Shown: positions 47,179 through 58,778 of the stretch, piece after piece
Layout of the letters: every line of letters starts with the position of its first letter
How positions within the stretch are numbered: position 1 is the stretch's first letter
Assembly: GCA_905221605.1 (NCBI GenBank)
Contig: CAJNDS010000247.1
Span: 1-64,000, forward strand
Direction: 5' to 3'
DNA: 64,000 bases
Origin: Symbiodinium natans
Taxonomy: Eukaryota; Sar; Dinophyceae; Suessiales; Symbiodiniaceae
Program-made: the position numbers and the translations under genes
The notes under the pieces: model-generated
What the model was told of the DNA's origin: nothing
Databases searched by the model: none
Seen by the model: the letters and a program-made list of their open reading frames with translations, nothing else

Positions 47179-49916
47179 ATGGGCGGTGCGGTTGCGACTT
47201 TCGTTCAAGAGATCTCCAAGCACGCGGGGGGTGATTTGTCAAAGCTCTCCGGAAGCCGCATGGCTTGAGGTGTGGCCGACAAAGGTCATGGGCACTGCAC
47301 AATCGAGCTGGGTGGCATCCTCAGATCAAGACTTTCTGCCGGTGCTGTCACCAGCACACCGTTGTCAGGCAATTCTGGCCCGAACTGCCTGAGACTTACA
47401 GCCATGAGCTAGCTGGGAACGAGAAGCCCCGATTTGCTCCGGCATTCGTTTCCACAGGCCGACCCCGAGAGCGAGCGTCAGCAGCGCCCAGCTCACCAGT
47501 TTCTTGGCAAGTGTTGTTCGGGAAAGGGGTGTTGCATTCGGGTACAGGGCAACCCCTGGATGCCCACAGCACGCAAGAGAAAGGGATGGAGTCCTCATGA
47601 AAAGGGCCTGCCCCTTCGACCGCCACGAGGTTTCCGAATGGTGCCGTCTATGAAGGCGGGGCGTTCATGCTGCTGCAGTCTTTTCCAGCTGCGCTCCGGG
47701 CACCAGACACCAAGGTCAGTGGGTTGGGCCAGCACGAGAAGGTTACGGGGTGCGCGCACAGAGTGCCGTCATTGTGGTTAGTTCTCACCCAACGGTGAGA
47801 CGTAGCAGTTTGTGTTGAAATATTCATGGGCAGCGGTTTCGGGGAAGGTAGGGATGAGCTTGCTTAACTAACAGACTAACTTGGGGTGCATACTGCCACG
47901 AAAATTTGCAGCCAACATGCGGGGAAGGTACAAACTTGGCCAGATGGAGCGTCCTACACAGGACAATGGGTGAAGGAGAGCTGCCAATGTTGTTGACATG
48001 ATGGCGTCGGAACACGGGGGAACATTGCTGACTGCATGGCAGGACAAAGCTCAGGGGATGGGTAGGTTTCAGCATGCCGCGGGCGATTGGTGCCCGTCAC
48101 TATGCTGGGACACTGCTCGCAATAATTTTAAAGGCTGAGGCAGACCACAGCACCAGCAACCTTGTGTAGCAACAGGTACGAAGGCAATTTCCTTGACGAT
48201 ATGCAGCATGGGTATGGCGTTGGCATGTATGCGGTGTGCTTACGACAGTGACACGCCAGTGCCTTTCTGGAAATGGCCAACTCAACTTTGCTCAGATTGA
48301 TGGCTCCAAGTACACCGGCCAGTTTGCTTGCGACAAGCATCATGGAGAGGGAGTGGAGGCTTGTTATTTTCCCGAAGCGTTTGGACCTGAGTGCGGCTTA
48401 CACTGCACAGGTGTGGCCAGATGGAAGCCGCTTTCAGGGAAGCTACTTCCAAGGAATGAAGCATGGTCCATATCCCAGGATACCCCTACGTTTATAGGGT
48501 TCTTCAGGGAGGGGGATGCATGGAGGGTAGGTACCTAGGGAACCTTAAGGGAAGCTTAGGGAGCCTTAGGGAGTAGTAGGGAGTGTTAGCGAGCCTGGGG
48601 TTACTCGTTGTGGAATGTTTGAGGGCATGTCAGATCTTGACTGGATCCCAGGTCATGGCTTGTACTTGCCATCGCCCTAGTTCTGAGATGTGGCAGCAGC
48701 TGCCATGCTGGATTCTACATGCTCCGTGTTCTTCGAGCAAGGTGGCCGGATGGATCGAAGTACGATGGCACCTTCGAATCAAACAACATGTGGCAGACTC
48801 GGGCATGAGCGAGCGGCGAGCAGAGAGTTCATGCAGGAACGCTTATGCCCCATAGGGTCTTGAAGAGCATCTGTTGTTCTATTCACTATTTTCATAAATA
48901 TCGCAACAACAATACTGAATACTACAGTACTGCTTCTAGTGTGTGCGTGTGTACACGCATGCTTATGACCTGTTGGCCGCCTTATGTCAGGAGTGGCACT
49001 GGAACTTACAACTGGGCTGACGGGCGCTCATATAGCGGCCAGTTCATGCCCCAGAGTGTTGCTTTGCTGACGTCTCTAATGTAGTTCCTTTTAGGGGGTT
49101 CTAGTAGACTACCCCAAAAAGGATCAAAAAGGTACTACATAGGAGCCCTTAGGTTTGCTAAAAGCCTGTAGACCTGAAAGTGCAGAGTTTTCTTGCTGAT
49201 CCTTGAGGTGGGAGAGGAACACAATGCACGGTTTGGTGCTGAGCAAGAGCAGACAATCTCTGCTATGCACTTGTCTGTGTAGGGTTCTGGTACGGAAGCG
49301 CGGAAACGCATGCCCGCGTCGTCACCGCCAAGGGGCCAGAGGTAAGCGACCGCTGATGCTCAGGCAAGGGCTCCTTCAACTATGGTGATGGCCGCAGCTA
49401 TGAAGGCAGACGCTGTGCCGTGAGTAGCATGTTGAGACTTGACATGGCGACATGACATGACGACGTGACGACATAACGACATGCAGGCGACTTCTTTGAA
49501 GATGTCAAGCATGGCGCAGCCCTGAAATGATCATCACTGCAGAACTGTTTAGTCGCACGAGCCGGTCGTGAAACGCTCCAGCCTCCCCAGGTCAAGGCAC
49601 TTTCCGGTGGCCAGATGGAAGGACACCTCCGTTGAAGCGGGCAGTGTCCACCATCCTGCCGGGATCACAACCCAAGCAGCGTTGCAGGAGCTACACGGGC
49701 GAATGGAGAAATGGAAAGCGCCATGGTCGGGGCAGGTCTCGATCTCAGCTGCAGCCGCGCAGGCCTTGTGACACAGCTTCGGCGTGCAGGTACACTGCGG
49801 CAAGCCACAGGACCAAGAACGGAGTATTCGAGGCCACCACACTGAAGCATTTTGCGAGCACCGGCCCGACCCGTGGTTCTGTGAAGGATGGGAACCTGGT
49901 GAAGTGGGAGGATTAA
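47179..49916 (+). CDS. MORN-repeat protein, many exons
   Basis: MORN repeats form a rod that commonly ties proteins to membranes or to the cytoskeleton. At least ten MORN-like units can be read in + strand exons: FPNGAVYEGGAF (about 47626), WPDGASYTGQWVKE (about 47938), YEGNFLDDMQHGYGV (about 48177), DGSKYTGQFACDKHHGEG (about 48299), WPDGSRFQGSYFQGMKHG (about 48416), WPDGSKYDGTFESNNM (about 48743), YNWADGRSYSGQF (about 49008), FNYGDGRSYEG (about 49376), GDFFEDVKHG (about 49485) and RSYTGEWRNGKRHGRG (about 49684). The last exon ends DGNLVKWED with a stop at 49914-49916. The proposed start (47179) gives MGGAVATFVQEISKH, which has a Gly at position 2 suited to N-myristoylation. Splice sites were not all fixed. 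No SET or kinase domain is visible, so it looks like a MORN-only protein. A small element-like stretch (49083-49165) lies in one intron. Confidence 0.82.
48541..48598. repeat. Short degenerate tandem (AGGGAGCCTT)
   Basis: Four to five imperfect 10-bp units in a MORN-gene intron. Confidence 0.7.
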
Positions 49917-51040
49917 GGCTCTCACAAGAATTGAGGCAAGTCACCACGATCGCTCTGCTGCCCTAGAGGTGTTTTTTTCAGTTGAGTTACTGGGGGCACC
50001 TGTGCAACCTAAGCCGCTGCGCTAGGCCCCGCTAGGCTTGCTCATGGACACGCACCAGCTTGGATGTGGCGTGAATTGAAAATCTCAGGCAGCTCAAATA
50101 GCTGTCTTTCTGTTGTAGCTGGATCTGTTTCACTGAGAAGCCAGCTTTATCTTCTTAGGCTGCAGAATGACCAGCAACTAGCCTGAGATTGTTCCTTCTC
50201 GGAGTGAGAAAAGGTGACTTCTCAGCCAACGGCAATTTGGCAAAGGCCTACTTTACCCAATGAGGTGCTTCCGGATCCTGTTTTCTAAAGAAGTTTCTAC
50301 TTGAACTCAAGACCGGATAGCTTTGACCCATCCGCCATTTGATTCCACCTCATGTCACCTTGACCAACAAAAGAGATGCTAAGCATCGTCGTTGCGTGTG
50401 GTACATCTTGTGAGAAATTCCTGGCGCGTTCTGTGTGCGTTCAGTGCTGCCGATTCCGGTAGGAGAGCTGACCCACATCGTCTAGCCTGCGAGCGAAACC
50501 AAGAAGACAACTGTGTCCGGAAATCTGCGCAGCCTCAGGCAATGCGCAAAGCTTACAGAGAAACCAGCCGACCAGCTGTGCAGTCCTGGCAGCTTGCCTA
50601 GCGTATGTTCGACTCGAGATGGCGCTTGGTTTATTCGTCAAGAGATCTCAGGTTGGAGAACAGGATTGGCCTAGCAAGCTTCGACAGATCGTGCGCTGGC
50701 AGCTGCATGTTGGACTTGTGGTGGTAGGCAGTGCATGTGTGTCATGACGAGGTACTACTACACCGTAGACACAAAGCAGAAGATGTTTTACGCGGCCATC
50801 ACAGCTGACTTAGAGGCACCATCTGAGCTTTTTGGGCCACTTAAACCCTAAACCCTCTTGAGACGATGGGCCCTTCAGCCGTTGCTTTTGCTGAGAGTTA
50901 GTAGTAGGTTGATATTGTTGGCTGATGTCGTTAGTGTTTACTGCCTGTGCTGGACCACGCCCCAGTCTCCTCCTACGGTATCCTGGATTTGTGCCTGTGG
51001 AGTAGGCCCCTTTGCGGTGCGGGCAAAGCGGGTGGCAAAG

Positions 51041-51175
51041 AAACCCTAAACCCTAAACCCTAAACCCTAAACCCTAAACCCTAAACCCTAAACCCTAAAC
51101 CCTAAACCCTAAACCCTAAACCCTAAGCCCTAAACCCTACACCCTAAACCCTAAACCCTAAAATCCCTAAACCAA
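51041..51175. repeat. Telomere-type tract (CCCTAAA), longest in the window
   Basis: About 19 units, nearly all perfect, with variants CCCTAAG and CCCTACA near the end. Confidence 0.97.
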
Positions 51176-51286
51176 AACAACCGCTTCTCATTGGAAGGCA
51201 GCTCGGTTGGCAGAAGCGGGCTTCGACGATGTGAGGACGGTAGTTGTGATGGTTCTAGAGAGTTCAATGCCCCTTAGTCAAAGTCT

Positions 51287-51360
51287 GGGTTTAGGGTTTA
51301 GGGTTTAGGGTTGAGGGTTTAGGGTTTAGGGTTTAGGGTTTAGTTTTGGGTTTAGGGTGT
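51287..51360. repeat. Telomere-type tract (TTTAGGG)
   Basis: About ten units in the orientation opposite to the tract at 51041-51175, 110 bases away. Confidence 0.95.
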
Positions 51361-51479
51361 AAAGGCACGTGCCTTATCGTAAGCTATATGAGAGTTTATT
51401 CATCTACTTCATTCTAGGCCTAGCGGCACGGGCCTGCCCCCGCCCCCGAAAACACGAAGGCGAAACCTCGAACCTTGCA

Positions 51480-51908
51480 CTGTCTCTTTCCCTTCTTCTT
51501 TGTCTTTTGTTTTTCTAGCTCTCCGTCTCTCCCTGTCTCTCTCTCTCTCTCCCTCTTTTTCTTTCTTTGTTTCCTCTTCTCTTTACCTGTTTGTTATTTA
51601 TCTTTCTCGTTCGGTTGCTCTGTTGCTTTCTATCTCTCTTTATCCTCTTATTTCTGTTGCGCTTCCTTCTTTTTATTTCGTCTTTCTCTTTCCGTTTCCC
51701 TTTCCCTTTCTCGTTCTCGTTCTCGTTCTCTTTCTCTTTCTCTTTCTCCTTCTCCTTCATTTTGTTTGAATCTTATCTTTCTTAATCTTTACTACATTTT
51801 TTCTTTCTCTTCCTCTAGCTCTTTCCTTTTCGCTTTCTCTCTCTCTCTCTCCCTCTCTCTATCCATGTCTCTCGCTCTCTCTCTCTCTCTCTCTGTCTCT
51901 GTCTTTCT
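51480..51908. repeat. Polypyrimidine tract on + strand
   Basis: About 430 bases almost entirely C and T (TCTTT, CTCTCT, TTCTCG units). The Ser/Leu/Phe-rich + frame and the Glu/Lys/Arg-rich - frame are composition artefacts. Confidence 0.9.
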
Positions 51909-51909
51909 C

Positions 51910-52345
51910 CCTCCCCGAGGGCGGGGGGAGCGGGGAGGCGAGGAGGGCGGGGAGCAGAGGCGGGGAGCAGAGGCGGGGAGCAGAGGCGGGGAGCAGAGGC
52001 GGGGAGCAGAGGCGGGGAGCAGAGGCGGGGAGCAGAGGCGGGGAGGAAGGGGGGTTTGGGCATGCATTCGGGGGAGGGCGGGGGTGGGGGCAGCAGTGCG
52101 GGTTTGGGCATGCATTGGGGCCCTTAAGCACTTCATTTTCATGGTGTAGAGGAAGGGGAAGGGCGGGGTGAGCGAGGATGCAGGAGGTAGAGGCATTGGA
52201 GAGGGCGGGGACCGGGGGCGGGGGGAGGGGAGGAGGGCGGCGGGGAGGGCGAGGAGGGCAGAGGTGGGGCGTGGGGTGGGGAAGGGCTAGGGAGGGACGA
52301 AGGGGAGGAGGGCAGGGGGGGCGGGTGGGGAGGGGGTCGGAGGTA
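51910..52345. repeat. G-rich block with 13-bp minisatellite
   Basis: Starts immediately after the polypyrimidine tract. At about 51949-52045 the unit GGGGAGCAGAGGC repeats about seven times. G-runs separated by one to four bases continue to about 52345, giving many potential G-quadruplexes. Confidence 0.9.
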
Positions 52346-53326
52346 GGGCACAGAAACCCTTCTGATTTCGCTAGCGCCGACAGCGGGGTCGGCGCAGAAG
52401 GTATATTCCTGAGTTAAGGGGCATTAGCTTCTCTGGATTGCCAAGACAAAAAGGGTCATCACCGGGCTTCATCGGTCCCAGATCCTGACTCACAGCATAC
52501 CTGCAGGATACGCATCTGCAACATCATAAACTTTTTCGACATCAAAACCAAGCCGCTGTCTCAGATCACTGCAGCGAACATTCCTTGATGCTCACGAAGC
52601 ATCTACTGGAGGCCAAAGGCTGCTCGGATCAATGCTGCCGTCATCCGCCTGCTCGAGCGCCTGCGACTCCGACAGCGGCACAAGCTGTGCTTCACGAAAG
52701 TTGGTGGATTGAGTGCATTTGCTGTGTTTTTAGGCGGAGACGTGTGGCGTGCGCAGCTTCTGCTCAGTCGTGGAGTGGCTTTCACCTCGGCACACCCTCC
52801 GCACATGACGTGTTAAATTTCCACCGACACCAGCGTGACGAGGCACTAGCTTTCAAAAAGCCGCTTTCGTCCATGCGGGTAGGCTTGCACTTGGCCATTC
52901 TGTGCTGTTCACGTATGTTCGCGTATACTTCAGTCAGGCGATCTCAAGAGCACCAGAGTCTGTCGTCAGGCAGCTGCATTTTCGACGCATCATCTGAGCA
53001 CAAGCTTTATGGACAGGCACCATCTGCGAACAGCTTGCAGCACCGCCTGTGTAGTGTGGGTGATGCCGCTGCAGTGAATCCCCTGTGCATGATGCTGGAG
53101 TTTTTGCTTGTGTATCTCATGTCCACCGGATCCGGTTTTGGCTTGCTGGCTGCTAGTTGCTCATTAGAACCATAGGAATTCGTCCACCACTTTGTGAAAG
53201 AGCATCTGGCCTGCTGCACCACATGGCCGATGAGCTGCCTGTGGACCCGGACAGGTTACTTCGAACGAAGCGGCCTGGCGGACATCAGCCACAGGTGTCT
53301 TGTGGTTTGCTGACCCTAGAGCCCTG

Positions 53327-53412
53327 CCCAGAGAGCCCAGTACCCCTCAATTAAGGACTATTGAAGATTCCTTAAATCATCATAAGCACCCCTTCATAAT
53401 TTAAGGTATATA
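53327..53412. mobile_element. Family B element, right end lost
   Basis: Left end CCCAGAGAGCCCAGTACCCC preceded by G, as in the two intron-forming copies. The interior CCTTAAATCATCATAAG is present and the right terminus is degenerate. Interval 53326-53429 (GC...AG|G) may be an intron, followed by a frame reading MAVLRQRPKLATALIS. Confidence 0.7.
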
Positions 53413-53429
53413 TAGGGTTGCCATCCGAG

Positions 53430-56400
53430 GATGGCGGTCTTGCGGCAGCGCCCGAAGCTCGCAACAGCGCTCATCTCCGTGTGTAGTCAGGCGAAGGGTC
53501 CAGGCGCAATTGCCTCCAGCCAATTTAAGAGGATTCTAGTCTATTTGGGGTATAAAAGGGTACCCCCCCCCCCCCCCCCCCAATTTTGGGAAATACCCAT
53601 GTAGTCTTCAATGCACACGTTCCTGGGACGCCTGTGCAGGGTACGTTTTGCGCGTGCTGCAGCGTGGCCACGTTCAAGTCAATGTGTTCCACCACAACGC
53701 CGCCATCTCTTGTCCCTTGGCTCCAGCTATCAGGAGCTGTCGTTATCTAGTAGTATTCACGGTGCATCACCAATCCCCGGTCTCGCGCTTAGGCTGCCAG
53801 AACTGGCAATGGCAGCAGGCAGCTGACATGCTCTTCGGATCAGACTTGGAGTTACATTGGGGCGGTACAGCCGGCTACCCATTCAGCGCGTTCTAGAGCT
53901 ATGTAATCTTAAATGCTGCGCATCGTCTGCCTCGATCGCCTCGATGCGGCTTTAGGGTTTAGGGTTTTGCCCAAGACATCCGGTACGAGGCCAGAAAAAC
54001 TGGCAGTCAATTTGATGCAGCATGTCTTGGACAGGCAGTTATTTCCATGCATCGCGCATTCTCTGAAGATGTCCCTGTACCGACTTTGGCTGCACCATGC
54101 TTTTTTTAACACCTGAAGGAAGTTTTGGGCAGGACGCAAACGCAGTCCGGAAAAAGAACCCTAGTGAGGAGAATGCAGGAGCCGGAGCCCAGAGAGCCCA
54201 ATACCCCTTAGTTAAGGAATATACCTGAAATTATAAAGGGATCACTACTATGATTCAAGGAGTATTCCTTAGTTAAATTGGGCTCTTTGGGTAGTGATAT
54301 GAGGCAACTGCTGGAGAAAGCCAAGTCCATAGTTCAGCAACGTGATGACATCGTTGAGGACTCGGAGTCCCAACTGCGAAGTTTCATCAGAGGGTCCCTC
54401 GTTAAACAACTCCAATCCTCAAGGGTTATGACATTATGAGTGGTGGACCACCAAAACCTGGAGTAAGATCCAAGATCACCCCTATAAAAGTGCGATGTAG
54501 AGCTAATGTACGGTAAAAATTAAGGGTGTTACCCACAACGAACGATAAAGCCCTTCATCAAGTGTAGTTTTAAAAGCAAAGTGGCCCTTAACACCCAGGG
54601 GCGACACGCCCAGCAAGGGTCAGTGAGTCTATCCGGTGCACGGGACTCCAACTCTCCACTTGGCCTGCAGACGAACCTTCAAAAATGACGACTTCGTCAC
54701 CTCAGACATTGGCACAAAGTCAAACACATGGCTTTGAAGCAACGAAGACGAGCAGGGCGAGACAGACTTCTGTCCAGTGCTAGTGCTAATGCTGATTGTT
54801 TAGGCGCGTACTTGAGCTGGCTACACTAGTTTGTTGTGATCCGGAAGGTTGTACTGATTCAACAACATGACTCGACATCTCAGTAGTGCACCTCCCAGGT
54901 GAACGTGAACGGCCAGGAACAGCATGACACTCCCAGGTGGAGTCTTCAGAAACCTGTGGCCACACCTCAACACAAGGGTCGGTCCATTTTGAAAGGGTCC
55001 ATGGCTGGTCACCGCGGAAGGGAAGCCGAGGAACTCAATTCCCAACGCGAGAAGATCGAAGGGGAGGGAGGAGGAAATTTGGGAATCAGGGGGTTCATCG
55101 GAACCTCTGACGCCTTACGGTCCGAGACTGAGGGGAATTAATTGGCATACTTGCTCAAGGACTCTTCGTCGACGGGTTCCCCTTCCCTTGCGGAGAACCA
55201 TCATAGAATGGCAAACGCAGGCATATTAAAGTGTGTGGAGGGCTATGTCCAAGGCTGTAGATTGAGTTGGGTCAATACTTCCTGTGATGCAGAGGATTTT
55301 GGGGTGATGCACTGAAAGTGAGGCTCATTGCGATCTCGCAGTGCGCAGTGCCCCCCAACACGGTGAGCTGCAACACAGTGTTAAGAGCCCTGGACGTTGC
55401 TGGCCACTGGTCTCTGGCCATTGCTGCTGCAACATCGTATGTAGCGATTGGCCTCGATGTGGTCAGCTTCAACACAGCTGCGCAGCCTCCGATTGTGCAG
55501 CAGCGTAGACGAGTGTTACGAAGCCATTGGTCATGTGTAGGGGACTTCGGTGCAGTAGTTCGTTTGTGTCTTGTGGCACGGGTTAGCCCTGTTTGCGAAG
55601 TGTTTCGAAGAAGATCAACAGCCAGTGCGGCAGTAGCAGGAGCAGATAGTCCCAGAAATTCAAGTACTGCTAGCAGAAGCAGCACTGGCAGAACTGGCAG
55701 GGAAGTAGCAGAAGTAGCACTTTCAGAGCTGCCAGAAGTGTCAGCATTTGTTGGCAGAGCGTTGGGAAGCTTTTTTTGTCATTGAGGCTTTTTTGAGAAA
55801 ATCCATGTCCGTCTCCCATTGGCCGTCTTCTTTCTAAGGTTCTCTCGGCACTGTCTCGCAGTTCCTCGTGGACAGCTGCGCTGGGTTTTCTGCGGAACAT
55901 GAGCGGCCCAGAGTCATTACTTGTGCCAATGATGGCAATGTATCTTGAGCAGACTGGCGTAGAATATGTGAGGCGACATCGAGGCCCAGGCATCTGTGGG
56001 CACAGGCCACAATGTGCTCTCACCAAGGTACGCAGCAGCAGCCTGCAGACACCATTACTTTTAACTCTACCGTGTCTTCCTTGGCACGACGAGGATGGCT
56101 CTATGGGCAAGCACGTCAAGCGTGTCCGAACTGTCGAGCGAGCATTGAATGAGTCGTGCCATGTTTTGAAGAATGGCGTTTGCACACAAAGGATCTGACA
56201 TGGCGTGTTGTTAGCTCGGTCAGAGAAGTTTCAAGTGTGTCTGCGCATGTTATCACAAAACGGCCCATTTGCCTTGGAGCCTGCAGGACTTTGGACAGAA
56301 GCACTTTCATTCGTTGCAGTGCTAAGACAACGACGCATGCAAGCTGAATTCGTGAACGAATCAGGCGCTTTTGACCGTTGCTTTCTTGCCGTGCTTGCCT

Positions 56401-56909
56401 GCCACATGCTTGCGTGATTCCTTTCGATTCGGTGTGCTGTAGTTGTGTACTAAGTATACTACAGACAGGCAATGCTGCGGTGCTGCATGCGATGGAGCAG
56501 AAGGGGCGCTGGCAGACAGCAGTTGTTCGTCTAAAGGCTGCAGTGGCAGATGGCGAACTGTACCATTGGCGGCTCATCTTAACCACACAGGGTCATAGTG
56601 AGCTCCGTTCCACTTGCACCATCCGACGCTCACCCGCACTGCGTTGCCTGATGAAGGAGTGCCATCGGTGCCACAACATCTGCATGTGAGAAGGGGACCG
56701 CCTGGGAATTCGCTGTTGCTGTGGTCACTCACATCTCCAAGCAGGGCATGCAACCAGATGGAATGTGCATCAGCGCCATGGTGAGCGCCTTGGAAAACTG
56801 CAGCCGATACTTCGCCGAAGTGAGGAGCATATCATGATTACTATTGTTGTTATCATTATTACTATTACTATTATGACTATTAATACTACAACAACAAGAA
56901 CAACAACAG

Positions 56910-56966
<57 letters not shown>

Positions 56967-57874
56967 TCAGAATCCTGAAGCATGGAGAGTAACCTGAAGA
57001 GACTCTAGCAGTTCCAGGATGGCAGACCGCATTGGCCTCTGTGTCTCTGATGCCGACTGGCCGCTTGGAGCTGGACACGATCTGCTGCAGCGGCGCAATC
57101 AGCGCCTGCGAGAATGCATGTCGCTGGCAAGCTGCGGTAGTATCCTGCATGCAAGTCTGTTTGTAAACGCTTGGCCCCCATGCCATGTGCGCTGCTATGT
57201 CTGAGGGCAGTCTCGTGACGCAGGTAGTTTAGAGTTGCAGCTTGACCCCGGCACAAGTCAGCGCAGATGCTCATAAAGCGTAGATTCAGTAGAGAACAGA
57301 TGTTTCAGTAGAGCACAGGTTCCCAGTGTTTTTCCTTGTTCGAGGCTCTGTTGCACCGGTTCGCGGACTTGAGTTTGGTACCATCGACTATCACTTTCAA
57401 TGCCATGACTTTGACGTGTGCGAGGGGAACTCTTTGGCAAGCCTCGCTACAACTCGTGCGGCGCTTGAATCTCGGGTGGCATGGCAAGCGAGTGCCGGGG
57501 TGCTCTTTAGTACTTGAGAGCCACACACAACGTGCAGTCTTGCAATGTCGTGATGCATGTGCAATCATGTCCATTTGCAATCTGTTTTGTTGCAAAGGAC
57601 TCCTTACACCGATCGCCAGACCTTTAATGCAGCTTTGGCATCACTTGCGCCAGACGGAAAGTGGCGGCACGCAGCGGCTTTGGTAAGTGACATGATGGCA
57701 CAAGGGGACTTGCCGGACGAACTCAGTTGCGACGCTGCTTTTACCGCATGCGAACGGGCATCGCAGGGTGTTGCGGCAGTTTCTTACTTGCGGACTGTGC
57801 AGCGTTTTGGAGAGCGCCTGCTTCTCCATGTGCAAAAAGACTTGACAGATGCTGGCCCGCCTGGTTTGGAATAG
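53430..57874 (+). CDS. PPR-type repeat protein, many exons
   Basis: PPR proteins bind organelle RNA through arrays of helical pairs; this one has the degenerate style common in dinoflagellates. PPR-like helices read on the + strand: VLRVLQRGHVQVNVFHHNAA (about 53645), QNWQWQQAADML (about 53798), AVPPNTVSCNTVLRALDVAG (about 55345), IGLDVVSFNTAA (about 55447), SALSRSSSWTAALGFLRNM (about 55846), VLHAMEQKGRWQTAVVRL (about 56481), GMQPDGMCISAMVSALENC (about 56746), ELDTICCSGAISACENACRW (about 57069), LVPSTITFNAMTLTCARGTL (about 57376) and TFNAALASLAPDGKWRHAAA (about 57619), then LPDELSCDAAFTACERA. The last frame ends at 57874. The 35-residue spacing, -P(D/N)-x-(I/V)- starts and ISACE-like helices support the family. 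Exon borders, the start and whether all helices belong to one gene are unresolved; a single transcription unit is an inference. Confidence 0.7.
53525..53610. mobile_element. Family D2 element, inverted
   Basis: The complement reads GGGTATTTCCCAAAATTGGGG ... GGGTACC ... TATACCCCAAATAGACTAG, matching 11975-12088. A C-run of about 18 lies inside. It lies between the frame at 53430-53520 and the PPR exon starting near 53640. Confidence 0.65.
53950..53968. repeat. Short telomere-type remnant (TTTAGGG)
   Basis: Two and a half units. Confidence 0.7.
54133..54396 (+). CDS. Two exons of an unidentified coiled-coil protein, split by a B element
   Basis: Exon 54133-54186 reads SGKRTLVRRMQEPE after CAG|G. 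Exon 54304 to about 54396 continues in phase with QLLEKAKSIVQQRDDIVEDS and ESQLRSF. The junction codon GA|G is formed across intron 54187-54303 (GC-AG, 117 bp). The second exon has a heptad-like pattern of hydrophobic residues and charge. No family is recognised. It lies between PPR-like exons, so either it is part of the PPR gene or a separate gene overlaps this interval. The end at about 54396 assumes a GT donor (CTC|GTTAAA) and is tentative. Confidence 0.45.
54188..54292. mobile_element. Family B element forming an intron
   Basis: A 105-bp element. It begins CCCAGAGAGCCCAATACCCC and ends AAATTGGGCTCTTTGGGT. The base before it is G, giving the GC donor, and AG|G lies 11 bases beyond it, exactly as in the CLC copy at 12135-12239. 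Confidence 0.88.
56911..56967. repeat. (TAC)n microsatellite
   Basis: About 19 TAC/ACT units preceded by ATTACT and ACAACA degenerate repeats from about 56836, in a PPR-gene intron. Confidence 0.95.
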
Positions 57875-58778
57875 CTTCCCGCAGTTAATGCAGCATACGG
57901 CTGCATGCCAGTAGCTGCTCCAGACTTGCTAACCCTTCTTTGTCAGCTCGAGTCTGGAATCTGGAAGGTGGCGCGCTACTTCATTTCAACAGGGCGGCTG
58001 CTGCCTCAGGTGTGCCCAGTGAAGTGATTAGTAGCAGCAGACATGCCAAAAGTCCGAGGTCGAGACTGTGCCAGCCTTGACCCACGACCATCGCTGCAGA
58101 AAATTGGCTCGCGCATGCTGCTGTACCTCCTACTTGTCGGGTTTTGTTGGAGAGAAGCGGGGTTCGGACCAGGTGCCGGGATGGTGGTGCTTACTCAAGT
58201 AGCCGTGGCCATATCATGTGAGAGCCCCCAGCTGGAGAAGAGAAGAGGTTGACCGGAATTTGACGCAGGTCGCGAGTCCTAGAACAGCACAGGTTTCTTC
58301 GCACACTCATGCAGCACAGATCTCAACTCGACATGTTGTCACTGCTTCAGAGAATGTCACCAAGTGATAACTTCCACTATGCCACTCCTAGCTTTTGTAA
58401 GCGTTTTGCTTTCAGGAAACCCTGGTGGTTTTGATGGACGCGTCCATGATGCAAGCGCTCTTGCAAATGGCGTGTCGTGATGTCTGGTGTCGCAATGTAT
58501 CAGCAGCCTTGCGAAAACCATGCTTCGTGGGAATCGACGCATATTCGGCCCAATGGCAAAACTAATCGAATGGACCTGGTACTTCCTACCACCTGGAAGC
58601 TTCAAGCAAACAGGGACTCACACGGTTGTTTTCAGCAACCTACGGAGTGACGCAGTGATCGACGCGGGCATCTGTGAGCAATTTGTGCATGTTCTATGCT
58701 CGCGAGCTTGTCACCTTGCTTGAGTGGACTTTGGCACTTGGCGTGTGGAATCTAGGCCCTGGACTGGGGACAGCATGT

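Larger units (their letters stand above)
49917..53325. other. No resolved gene; telomere-type and low-complexity DNA
   Basis: About 49.9-50.8 kb holds nothing I recognise. It is followed by the telomere-type tracts and the low-complexity block. A frame at about 52508-52587 (reads ICNIINFFDIKTKPLSQIT) and the frame at 52585-53175 could contain exons of a gene upstream of, or part of, the PPR gene, but no motif is clear. Confidence 0.3.

Noticed and set aside
51475-52196. Long Ser/Leu-rich (+) and Glu/Arg-rich (-) open frames
   Set aside because: Products of the polypyrimidine and G-rich low-complexity block.
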